Of a DNA stretch of 32,557 nt, positions 15,187 to 22,025 are shown in pieces. This DNA comes from a virus, in IMG/VR virus record IMGVR_UViG_3300042296_000159, positions 1 to 32,557 of that record; one strand, given 5' to 3'. The notes under the pieces were generated by a model that saw only the letters and a list, made by a program, of their open reading frames with translations, was not told the DNA's origin and ran no database searches. Each line of letters opens with the position of its first letter. Positions within the stretch are counted from its first letter, which is position 1. Made by a program: the position numbers and the translations under genes.

Positions 15187-16760
15187 TGGAACAAGATAAT
15201 CTATCACAAAAACAAAACCCAGATTGGGCATTGTTCTTACCCGCAGTCAGTAGTTTTTATATCTCTGGCTTGGGTAAACAACGTAAAGGTGAAGAGTACT
15301 TTGATCCTGCACGTATCCCTGCTCAATTCAACGGTGATGTAGAGAAACTAAACTTTCTTAATAGTAAAGAAGGTCTCTATTATTACAAATGGGGCTTGTA
15401 CAGTGCTGGTCATGCTAACTTAGATACTACTAAAGACGATCCTAGTGAATCAATCATTAGAGAACGTGAAGAAGGTACATTTATGTTAGGTGACTCTGGT
15501 GGATTTCAAATTCTTAAAGGTCAATGGCCAGCTGATTGGAAAGATCCTAATTGCCCTAAAGCTATGATTAAGCGTAAAGCAGTATTGAACTGGATGGACA
15601 CGTACATGGACTATGGCATGGTCCTTGATATTCCTTCACAATCAATAACTACTTTTAATATGAAGGATAAGAATGGTGTAAGTCTTCATGGTATCAGTAC
15701 TATCCAAGAAGCAATTACTGCTACCCATATTAACAATGAATACTTTATCAACAATCGTTCGGGCAAATGTAAGTTCTTAAATGTATTACAAGGTCGTACA
15801 CATACCCAGTCAGATGAGTGGTACGATGAAATGAAGAAGTATTGTGATCCAAAACAATACCCAGACAATCACTTTAATGGTTGGGCTTTCGGTGGACAGA
15901 ATAAGATTGATGTACACTTGATGTTAACAAGAATGATTGATATTATCCATGATGGGTTATTAGTAGAAGGTAAGCATGATTTAATTCACTGTTTGGGTAC
16001 AAGTATTTTAGAATATGCTGTATTGTTTACTGATATTCAACGTGCTATTCGCAAGTATCACAACCCTAAACTTAAAATTACATTTGATTGTGCAAGCCCA
16101 TTCTATAGTGCGGCTAAGGGTTTAGCATATTTCAATACTAATATTGAGCATAACAAGAAATGGTCATACAGTATGGAAAAGACTGCTGAAAAGAAAAGTT
16201 ATGCTAATGACACCCGTAAATATAGGGATGCTGTATTAGCTGAAGGAATCCATAAACTCTTTACAGATAGTCCAGTAACTGATAAACTAGTGCTTAAGGA
16301 CTTGTGTTATCGTGGTCAAGGGTTCTTAGGACAACATGGTAAAGAAACTAAGACCAGTTGGGATACATTAAGTTATACATTGCTTCAAAGTCATAATGTA
16401 TGGATGCACATGAATGCCGTACAAGAGGCTAACCGTCAATATGATATAGGTATTGTACCTAAGATGTTGATGAATGAACAATTTGAACGTGTATTGTTTA
16501 AAGATGTTATTGACGAAATTTTCAGTAAGAAAACTAAACAGGAAGCAATTGATTTAATTGATGCTAACAGTAGATTATGGATGCAGTTTCAATCAGGTAG
16601 TCAGGGTATTAGTGGTAAACGAACAGTTAATGCATTGAGTAAGTTTGAAGAACTATTTGAAGTTCAGAATGAAATAGAGTTTGAAGAAGTAATAGAAGAT
16701 AGTGATGATGCTATGAATGAAGTATTACATGAAAAGGTAGATTTAGATGATGACAATTAA
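15186..16760 (+). CDS. dpdA: TGT/DpdA-like 7-deazaguanine transglycosylase
   Basis: A 524-residue protein of the tRNA-guanine transglycosylase superfamily. DSGGFQIL (103-110) matches the TGT general-acid loop. NVLQGR (199-204) and GWAFGGQ (232-238) match the base-recognition loops. ITFDCASPFYSAAKG (298-312) matches the TGT nucleophile region, with D301 the likely nucleophile. TGT swaps guanine in tRNA for a 7-deazaguanine; phage DpdA proteins do this in DNA to resist restriction. The TGT zinc cluster (CxCxxC...H) is not evident. At 524 residues it is longer than bacterial TGT (about 375), with an acidic tail. FolE, QueD and QueE downstream make a DpdA role likely; host tRNA modification is the alternative. 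Confidence 0.75.
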   Translation: MEQDNLSQKQNPDWALFLPAVSSFYISGLGKQRKGEEYFDPARIPAQFNGDVEKLNFLNSKEGLYYYKWGLYSAGHANLDTTKDDPSESIIREREEGTFMLGDSGGFQILKGQWPADWKDPNCPKAMIKRKAVLNWMDTYMDYGMVLDIPSQSITTFNMKDKNGVSLHGISTIQEAITATHINNEYFINNRSGKCKFLNVLQGRTHTQSDEWYDEMKKYCDPKQYPDNHFNGWAFGGQNKIDVHLMLTRMIDIIHDGLLVEGKHDLIHCLGTSILEYAVLFTDIQRAIRKYHNPKLKITFDCASPFYSAAKGLAYFNTNIEHNKKWSYSMEKTAEKKSYANDTRKYRDAVLAEGIHKLFTDSPVTDKLVLKDLCYRGQGFLGQHGKETKTSWDTLSYTLLQSHNVWMHMNAVQEANRQYDIGIVPKMLMNEQFERVLFKDVIDEIFSKKTKQEAIDLIDANSRLWMQFQSGSQGISGKRTVNALSKFEELFEVQNEIEFEEVIEDSDDAMNEVLHEKVDLDDDN

Positions 16761-16974
16761 TCCATCACTTACACTGAAGTCAACAATGACCGGTGATACT
16801 CAGGAATCTGTTATTACCTTTACCGGTGGTTCAGATGAGATGTTACGTATAGCAAAAGACGGGTTTTATATACGTGGTAAACGGGTACCTCAAGATGACA
16901 AAGAAGCTGAAGTAGTGTATAATACATTTCATCAGTGGTTAACATGGGCAACACTTAATAGGGATTATAAATGA
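16747..16974 (+). CDS. Small conserved-looking phage protein, unknown
   Basis: A 75-residue protein that begins MMTINPSLTL and overlaps the end of the transglycosylase gene by 14 bases in another frame. Its core GGSDEMLRIAKDGFYIRGKRV, then a short acidic linker, then TFHQWLTWA resembles small phage proteins with a beta-hairpin followed by a helix. No known function. It ends in an ATGA overlap with the next gene. Start at 16747 or the next codon at 16750. Confidence 0.6.
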   Translation: MMTINPSLTLKSTMTGDTQESVITFTGGSDEMLRIAKDGFYIRGKRVPQDDKEAEVVYNTFHQWLTWATLNRDYK

Positions 16975-17426
16975 TAGAACAACATGAACATGCAATGCAC
17001 GAAAAACGTGTACGTATTAAACAACATGCATTACGTACAATCTTTGTACGTTTTCAAAAAGAAGGTATTCATAAATACCCAGCGGCAGCAACAGATCCAG
17101 CACTTGCTACAGGTGATGAGTATGATGTTAGCTTTTTAGGATCTCCACATAGACACATCTTTCATTTTGAAGTGTCTATTGAAGTATTTCACAACGACCG
17201 TGATATTGAGTTTATTCAGTTTAAAAGATGGTTAGAGAAACAATATTCTCAAGGCATACTAGAATTGAATTACAAAAGTTGTGAAATGATTAGTGATGAC
17301 CTCTATGATGTTATTGCAACTCGGTATCCAGATCGTAATATCGCTATTCAAGTATCGGAAGATAATGAGAATGGTGCTACTATTGTCTATAACACAAACA
17401 AACCTTATCAACAACTAGCTATTTAA
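16971..17426 (+). CDS. Unknown phage protein with His-rich FHFEVSIEVFHNDRDIEF core
   Basis: A 151-residue protein coupled to the previous gene by ATGA. The N-terminal third is basic and helical (EKRVRIKQHALRTIFVRFQK). The centre reads HRHIFHFEVSIEVFHNDRD, with alternating residues typical of beta strands, followed by FIQFKRWLEKQY and SCEMISDDLYDVI. This layout is reminiscent of a small nuclease- or cyclase-like alpha/beta fold, but I cannot assign a family. A CATAAATAC at 17070 lies inside the coding region. Confidence 0.65.
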   Translation: MIEQHEHAMHEKRVRIKQHALRTIFVRFQKEGIHKYPAAATDPALATGDEYDVSFLGSPHRHIFHFEVSIEVFHNDRDIEFIQFKRWLEKQYSQGILELNYKSCEMISDDLYDVIATRYPDRNIAIQVSEDNENGATIVYNTNKPYQQLAI

Positions 17427-17437
17427 AGGAATATAAA

Positions 17438-17641
17438 ATGGCAAAACAACAACAATCTAACCCACGTGTTCAACAAATCTTTGAGGACCTAGAAAACTAT
17501 CTAATGTTCTGTCAGGACTATGGATACAAGTTTGATGAATCAACTCTATACGATATGCGTAGCTTTGCATATCGTCAGTTTACTAAGGCAGTAACTGGCA
17601 AGTGGGCTAAAGATCAGTGGCAGGAAGACGCACGTCCATGA
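17438..17641 (+). CDS. Small unknown protein
   Basis: A 67-residue mostly helical protein with AAAGGA upstream. It reads RVQQIFEDLENYLMFCQDYGYKF in part, then a second helix DMRSFAYRQFTKAVTGK. The spacing of aromatic and charged residues suggests a compact helical hairpin. The end overlaps the start of the cytidylyltransferase gene (ATGA at 17638). Function unknown. Confidence 0.6.
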   Translation: MAKQQQSNPRVQQIFEDLENYLMFCQDYGYKFDESTLYDMRSFAYRQFTKAVTGKWAKDQWQEDARP

Positions 17642-18399
17642 ACGTTGTGTTAGTCACTGGTGGTTTTGATCCGCTACATAGTGGTCATATTGAATATTTC
17701 AAGGCTGCTAAGGCATTAGGATTTTTACTAATAGTAGGAATCAATAGTGACGCATGGTTGACCCGTAAAAAAGGACAACCTTTTATGCCTGTACAGGAAA
17801 GAAAAGCTATCATTGAGAATCTATACCAAGTACATAAGGTAATAGAATTTGATGATAGTGACGATACTGCTATTGATGCTATTCGTAAAGTCAAAGAGAT
17901 GCACCCACAAGCAAAGATAATATTTGCTAATGGGGGAGATAGAACTAAAGATAACATTCCCGAAATGGTTTTTCATGATGTTGAATTTGTTTTTGGAGTA
18001 GGTGGTGAAAACAAACTAAACAGTAGTAGTTGGATACTAGATGAATGGAAACATCCAAAAACATTGCGTGAGTGGGGGTATTATCGTATACTACATGATG
18101 TAGATGGTTGTAAAGTTAAAGAATTAACTGTAGAGCCAGATAAAAGTTTAAGTATGCAACGACATTTTAAACGAAGTGAATACTGGTTAGTAACTGACGG
18201 TTCTTGCATTGTTTATAGACAAATGAATGGCGGGTATGCATTACCTCCCATGCAGTTAAGTAAACATCAAGAGTTTAAGATACCAGCTGATTCCTGGCAT
18301 CAACTATCTAATCCTTTTGATGAACCATGTAGTATTATAGAAATTCAATATGGTGAAAAATGTATTGAAGAAGATATTGAAAGAAAAACAAATGCGTAA
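17638..18399 (+). CDS. Cytidylyltransferase-cupin fusion (sugar nucleotide enzyme)
   Basis: A 253-residue two-domain protein; the start is fixed by ATGA overlap. Residues 1-135 are a nucleotidyltransferase of the RfaE2/TagD type: GGFDPLHSGHIEYF (8-21) holds the HxGH nucleotide-binding motif. Residues 145-253 look like the cupin of type II mannose-6-phosphate isomerases: SMQRHFKRSEYWLV, then IPADSWHQLSNP and IIEIQYGE. Such cupins sit at the end of ManC proteins, but joining one to a HxGH cytidylyltransferase is unusual. The product would be an NDP- or CDP-linked sugar or polyol. The glycosyltransferase gene overlaps its 3' end, so the pair probably acts together on a glycan or on DNA. Confidence 0.75.
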   Translation: MNVVLVTGGFDPLHSGHIEYFKAAKALGFLLIVGINSDAWLTRKKGQPFMPVQERKAIIENLYQVHKVIEFDDSDDTAIDAIRKVKEMHPQAKIIFANGGDRTKDNIPEMVFHDVEFVFGVGGENKLNSSSWILDEWKHPKTLREWGYYRILHDVDGCKVKELTVEPDKSLSMQRHFKRSEYWLVTDGSCIVYRQMNGGYALPPMQLSKHQEFKIPADSWHQLSNPFDEPCSIIEIQYGEKCIEEDIERKTNA

Positions 18400-19570
18400 A
18401 TTATTTTATATGGGGCTAGAACCCTACAAAGCACGTTATACTCTACAACTACAAGAATGGAATGAACGTGTCTTTAAACGTAGAGGTATTAACTATGTTA
18501 TCGTTCCAGGCGAAACATTAAGTAATGACCAAGCTATTGTGACGGGACAAGTATTAGATGCACATGGTCGTACATACTTTGGTATGTCACAACTTATGAA
18601 TTTAGTTAAAATGATGAAGGCGGGTGAGTGTAGTGATGAAGATATTGTCTATTTTGAAGATATGTTTCAACCGGGTATTGAGAGTTTGCCGTATATACTT
18701 AAGCAAGTTCCTGCTAATCTCCGTCCTCGTATATTTGTCCGTTGTCTTGCTCAGTCAATCGATCCGGATGATTTCGTACATGTATGGGGAATGAGTGAAT
18801 TCATGGGTCACTATGAAAAGATGGTTGATTCATTCGTTGATGGCGTACTAGCTACAAATGAAGAAATGATTATGCATATGAAGATTGCGGGATGGAAGGC
18901 ACCATTATATAACATTAGCGGTCTAGCATTTGGTAAAGATGAAGTGCGTGGTCGTATTGATGGTCCATTAAAACCCTTCAATCAACGTAAGATGCGTGTA
19001 GCATTTAGTGCAAGATGGGATCAAGAAAAACAACCAGACTTCTATATGGATTTGATTGAAACATTTCATTCTAGGTCTAATACTAAGGTAGAGTTCTGCG
19101 TGTTCAGTGGTAGTAAACTGAAAAGCAATAACGAAAGTTATATGGAACGTACACGTAAACTTCAAAGTGAAGGTAAACTAGTTATCTATGAAGATTTGGA
19201 AAAGAATGATTACTATCAACTATTAAATGATACTAGAGTATTGTTTAACTGTGCTTTGCAAGACTGGGTAAGTAATACAGTTAGTGAAGCAGATACATTG
19301 GGTTGTAATGTATTATATCCGGCATATCGTTCATTCCCAGAAACGTTTGCTAATGATAATACACGATTATATATTCCTTGGAGTATTGATGATGCTATGT
19401 CTAAATTACAAAATTTATTGATGGCACCACATAACTATCAAGGACGTATTAGTAAATACAATGATGGGACTATTGACCGTATCTGTGATATTATGGAAGG
19501 CAATGGAGAACAATATTTACGCATGACTAGTGATTATCGTAAATACACAAGAGAAACAAAATACTCATAA
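18392..19570 (+). CDS. GT-B fold glycosyltransferase (first copy)
   Basis: A 392-residue protein starting at ATG 18392, overlapping the previous stop by 8 bases. The C-terminal half has features of GT4-like glycosyltransferases: MRVAFSARWDQEKQPDFY (core Rossmann start), LVIYEDLEKNDYYQLLNDTRV and WVSNTVSEADTLGCNVLYPA, the place of the nucleotide-sugar-binding EX7E region. The N-terminal domain binds the acceptor, which is unknown. It follows the cytidylyltransferase-cupin gene directly, so it may use that activated sugar. Targets could be host surface glycan, phage protein or hypermodified DNA. Confidence 0.7.
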   Translation: MRKLFYMGLEPYKARYTLQLQEWNERVFKRRGINYVIVPGETLSNDQAIVTGQVLDAHGRTYFGMSQLMNLVKMMKAGECSDEDIVYFEDMFQPGIESLPYILKQVPANLRPRIFVRCLAQSIDPDDFVHVWGMSEFMGHYEKMVDSFVDGVLATNEEMIMHMKIAGWKAPLYNISGLAFGKDEVRGRIDGPLKPFNQRKMRVAFSARWDQEKQPDFYMDLIETFHSRSNTKVEFCVFSGSKLKSNNESYMERTRKLQSEGKLVIYEDLEKNDYYQLLNDTRVLFNCALQDWVSNTVSEADTLGCNVLYPAYRSFPETFANDNTRLYIPWSIDDAMSKLQNLLMAPHNYQGRISKYNDGTIDRICDIMEGNGEQYLRMTSDYRKYTRETKYS

Positions 19571-19585
19571 CATAAAGGAAATAAA

Positions 19586-19780
19586 ATGAGCGCACAAAAT
19601 GATATTGAAACAAGCTTGGCAGCATATAATACTGAGAATGATAAGTTTAACAAAGGTAATGCAGCCGCTGGTACACGGGCTCGTAAGGCATTAGCAGAAC
19701 TAGCTAAAGCGGTTAAAGCACGCCGTAATGAAATTACAGCAGAAAAAGCCGCACGTGCAGAAGCAAAAGCTAAGGCTTAA
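19586..19780 (+). CDS. Hc1-like small basic histone-like protein
   Basis: A 64-residue Ala/Lys/Arg-rich helical protein with AAAGGAA upstream. The core NKGNAAAGTRARKALAELAK resembles the Hc1/histone H1-like motif of Chlamydia (KGNKAASQRVRT), and AVKARRNEITAEKA follows. Hc1 proteins condense DNA. In a phage it may help compact the genome or silence host DNA. The protein is short enough that a chance compositional match cannot be excluded. Confidence 0.6.
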   Translation: MSAQNDIETSLAAYNTENDKFNKGNAAAGTRARKALAELAKAVKARRNEITAEKAARAEAKAKA

Positions 19781-19782
19781 CC

Positions 19783-20010
19783 ATGGCTCGCAAGAAAATT
19801 CAACTTGCAGAAGTTAGTTCATTGCCAGACTCAGTACAAAAAGGTAGTCACTTAACGGTGACTACTTATCCTGATGGCAAAACAGAATTAGAATGGGATT
19901 GGGACGCATTAGTTAATGAGGTACGTGAAGCCTGCGCTAGTGTTGAACTTGCCAATACAAAGCCGGCAGTTAAGGCTAAATCAAAAAAATCAGTTGCTAA
20001 AACAAAGTGA
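19783..20010 (+). CDS. Small unknown protein with basic tail
   Basis: A 75-residue protein starting 2 bases after the Hc1-like gene. The middle HLTVTTYPDGKTELEWDWDA is beta-hairpin-like, followed by a helix LVNEVREACASVE and a Lys-rich tail AKSKKSVAKTK. It may bind nucleic acid or the Hc1-like protein. No family is recognised. Confidence 0.55.
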   Translation: MARKKIQLAEVSSLPDSVQKGSHLTVTTYPDGKTELEWDWDALVNEVREACASVELANTKPAVKAKSKKSVAKTK

Positions 20011-20017
20011 TAAATAC
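20009..20017 (+). promoter_or_regulatory. T4-like late promoter motif GATAAATAC
   Basis: GATAAATAC overlaps the stop of the preceding gene and is directly followed by a perfect inverted repeat. It is 59 bases before the FolE start. If active, it would place 7-deazaguanine synthesis genes under late control. Confidence 0.45.
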
Positions 20018-20041
20018 TTGTGTTACACAACGGTAACACAA
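20018..20041 (+). promoter_or_regulatory. Perfect 9-bp inverted repeat in the FolE leader
   Basis: TTGTGTTAC (20018-20026) and GTAACACAA (20033-20041) are exact reverse complements separated by ACAACG. No T-run follows, so it is not a standard terminator. It starts 1 base after the late-promoter motif and would form a stable hairpin at the start of the folE mRNA, or serve as an operator. It could stabilise the mRNA or bind a repressor. Confidence 0.6.
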
Positions 20042-20076
20042 TATCAAAACAAAACCATCACAAAGGAAGGTTATCT

Positions 20077-20760
20077 ATGAGTTATAATAAAACAAAAACA
20101 GATCCAGTACTGGGTCTACAAGTACACGAACACTTAGTTAGAATGGGTGTTGAGACTCCTACAATCAAGTCTTTGGTTCCGGATCGTAAAGATAAGATTG
20201 CGGTCATTGAGCCGTTATTTGCCGAGATTATGAAAACACTTGGTTTAGATTTATCTGATGATAGTCTTATTGAAACACCTAAACGTGTTGCCAAGATGTA
20301 TGTCAATGAAATATTTTGGGGTCTCGATTATGAAGCATTCCCTAAATGTACAACAGTTGACAATAAGATGCAATACAACGAAATGGTTGTAGAGCGTAAT
20401 GTTAATGTTCAATCTAACTGCGAACATCATTTTGTAGTCATTGATGGATTGGCTACAGTAGCTTATGTCCCTAAACAAAAGGTGTTAGGGCTTAGTAAGA
20501 TAAACCGTATTGTAGAATATTTTAGCAAAAGACCTCAAATTCAAGAGAGGTTAACAGAGCAAATTTTTCACACCTTACAGTTCATCCTTGATACAGAAGA
20601 TGTTGCAGTTATGATTGACGCACAACACTATTGTGTAAAATCACGCGGCGTAGAAGATACAGGTAGTAGCACTGTTACTTGTCGTTTAGGTGGTGGTTTC
20701 AAAACTGATCCATCAGCACGACAAGAGTTCTTACAAATTGCTAACAAAGGTTGCAAATAA
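20077..20760 (+). CDS. folE: GTP cyclohydrolase I (FolE)
   Basis: A 227-residue enzyme that turns GTP into dihydroneopterin triphosphate, the first step of both folate and 7-deazaguanine synthesis. Zinc ligands are C115 and H118 in NCEHHFV and C186 in [25 protein letters not shown] and [20 protein letters not shown] are typical of the family, and length matches E. coli FolE (222). I chose ATG 20077 because AAGGAAGG lies upstream; the open frame also extends back to 20020. QueD and QueE follow downstream, so its product probably feeds preQ0 synthesis. The stop overlaps the next start (TAATG). Confidence 0.95.
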   Translation: MSYNKTKTDPVLGLQVHEHLVRMGVETPTIKSLVPDRKDKIAVIEPLFAEIMKTLGLDLSDDSLIETPKRVAKMYVNEIFWGLDYEAFPKCTTVDNKMQYNEMVVERNVNVQSNCEHHFVVIDGLATVAYVPKQKVLGLSKINRIVEYFSKRPQIQERLTEQIFHTLQFILDTEDVAVMIDAQHYCVKSRGVEDTGSSTVTCRLGGGFKTDPSARQEFLQIANKGCK

Positions 20761-20996
20761 TGGGCTTTCGTAAACAAATGGACTATAACAGTGTTCATCA
20801 TCAAATCTATATGAGTGGTGTAGAACTACATAGTAACTATAATGACGGATTTAATCAATTTGAAATCAAAAAAGACTTACATCGGATCAAATGGCTATTG
20901 GATGAGATTATAGCCGATAGTCCTACATTTGCCGGTGAAGATGAATTCTTAAAAGAACACGAACAAACTAAGATGTGGAGAACTCTTTCAAAATGA
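20760..20996 (+). CDS. Small unknown protein in the 7-deazaguanine operon
   Basis: A 78-residue protein starting at the ATG that shares one base with the FolE stop. [20 protein letters not shown] is followed by a helical stretch KKDLHRIKWLLDEIIADS and an acidic end. No known motif is found. The stop overlaps the next gene (ATGA at 20993). Tight coupling on both sides suggests it is expressed with FolE and the cytidylyltransferase. Function unknown. Confidence 0.6.
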   Translation: MGFRKQMDYNSVHHQIYMSGVELHSNYNDGFNQFEIKKDLHRIKWLLDEIIADSPTFAGEDEFLKEHEQTKMWRTLSK

Positions 20997-21466
20997 TTTT
21001 CAATCACATTAAAGAACTAAAAGCACAAGGTAAAAAGATTGGTATCACTTTCAGTACATTTGACTTGCTACATGCAGGGCATGTTGCTATGTTAAGTGAA
21101 GCTAAGAATCATTGTGACTATTTGATTTGTGGGTTGCAAACTGATCCTACTATTGATAGACCTGACACTAAGAATAAACCCATTCAAAGTATTGTAGAGC
21201 GACAGATTCAACTTGCGGCTTGTCGTTATGTTGATGAAGTTGTTGTCTATCAAACTGAACAGGACCTTATTGACCTATTACTTATTCTACCATTAGATGT
21301 TCGCATTTTGGGTGTAGAGTATGCAGATAAAGAGTTTACTGGAAGATGGGAGGGCGGTGAGCGTGGCATTGAACTTGTGTTCAATGGTCGTGACCATAGT
21401 TTCAGTAGCAGTAGTTTACGTAAACGGGTAGCTGATGCCCAAATCATTAACACTCTTAATAAATAA
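20993..21466 (+). CDS. Cytidylyltransferase-like (HxGH) enzyme
   Basis: A 157-residue protein of the nucleotidyltransferase family with the core TFDLLHAGHVAML (22-34), in which H27 and H30 form the HxGH motif. HSFSSSSLRKRV near the C-terminus corresponds to the family's ISSTxIR-type phosphate-binding loop. Family members make CDP-glycerol, ADP-heptose or related activated alcohols and sugars. It is shorter than, and only distantly similar to, the cytidylyltransferase domain at 17638. The C-terminal part has an unusual aromatic stretch FTGRWEGGERG. Its substrate is unknown; position between FolE and QueD may be coincidental or may mean it activates a DNA-decorating group. Confidence 0.75.
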   Translation: MIFNHIKELKAQGKKIGITFSTFDLLHAGHVAMLSEAKNHCDYLICGLQTDPTIDRPDTKNKPIQSIVERQIQLAACRYVDEVVVYQTEQDLIDLLLILPLDVRILGVEYADKEFTGRWEGGERGIELVFNGRDHSFSSSSLRKRVADAQIINTLNK

Positions 21467-21470
21467 GATA

Positions 21471-21524
21471 ACCGGTCTCTTTGGGCTCATCCCGGTATAC
21501 AAACTCTGCGTCCTATGCTATAAT
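21471..21524 (+). promoter_or_regulatory. Intergenic hairpin and sigma70-type promoter before QueD
   Basis: ACCGG (21471-21475) can pair with CCGGT (21492-21496) as a weak terminator-like hairpin without a T-run. A promoter follows: TATACA (21496-21501), 17 bases, then an extended TGC-TATAAT (21516-21524). AGGAGA just before the ATG at 21543 is a strong ribosome binding site. QueD and QueE therefore probably have their own promoter, separate from FolE. Confidence 0.55.
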
Positions 21525-21542
21525 ATAACATAGGAGAACACA

Positions 21543-22025
21543 ATGGCAAACAAAAAATTCTTTTCAACAAAAACATACAGACAAATAGGTCCTGTCGCAT
21601 ATCGTCAATGGCGTGCTGACAGTCATTGTAACTTAATTCATGGCTATGCTATGAGTTTTCACTTTGAATTTGAAGCAGATACATTAGATGCCCGTAACTG
21701 GGTAACTGACTTCGGTGGATTACGACCACTTAAAGATAAACTAGAAGAATGGTTTGACCATACATTATTAGTCGCACAAGATGACCCAATGCGTGAACAT
21801 CTATTAGAACTAGGTCGTTTAAAACTAGCAAAGATTACAGAAGTAGAACGTACTGGTTGTGAGGGTATTGCTGACTTCTTATATGAATACATTAACACAA
21901 TCTTTTTACCTAACTGCGGTAGTGAAGAAGCAAAACGTGTATGGTGCTGTAGAGTAGAGGTCCGTGAGACTGATAGTAACATGGCAGGACGAGGTGGTCA
22001 CAGGGAAGACGGAGAGTTTGCATAA
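21543..22025 (+). CDS. queD: 6-carboxytetrahydropterin synthase-like QueD
   Basis: A 160-residue homologue of QueD/6-pyruvoyl tetrahydropterin synthase. ADSHCNLIHGYAMSFHFEFEA (from 26) carries the zinc and catalytic region: H28, C29 and H33. The usual HGH is HGY here, which I believe is normal for one subfamily of longer QueDs with VTDFGGLRPLKD. FDHTLLVAQDD (71-81) supplies the second active-site His. It converts the FolE product into 6-carboxytetrahydropterin. The stop overlaps the QueE start (TAATG), so the two are co-translated. Confidence 0.85.
   Translation: MANKKFFSTKTYRQIGPVAYRQWRADSHCNLIHGYAMSFHFEFEADTLDARNWVTDFGGLRPLKDKLEEWFDHTLLVAQDDPMREHLLELGRLKLAKITEVERTGCEGIADFLYEYINTIFLPNCGSEEAKRVWCCRVEVRETDSNMAGRGGHREDGEFA

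Noticed and set aside
17070-17078. Late promoter CATAAATAC inside the 16971 gene
   Set aside because: It lies in coding sequence as His-Lys-Tyr codons, with no gene start soon after.
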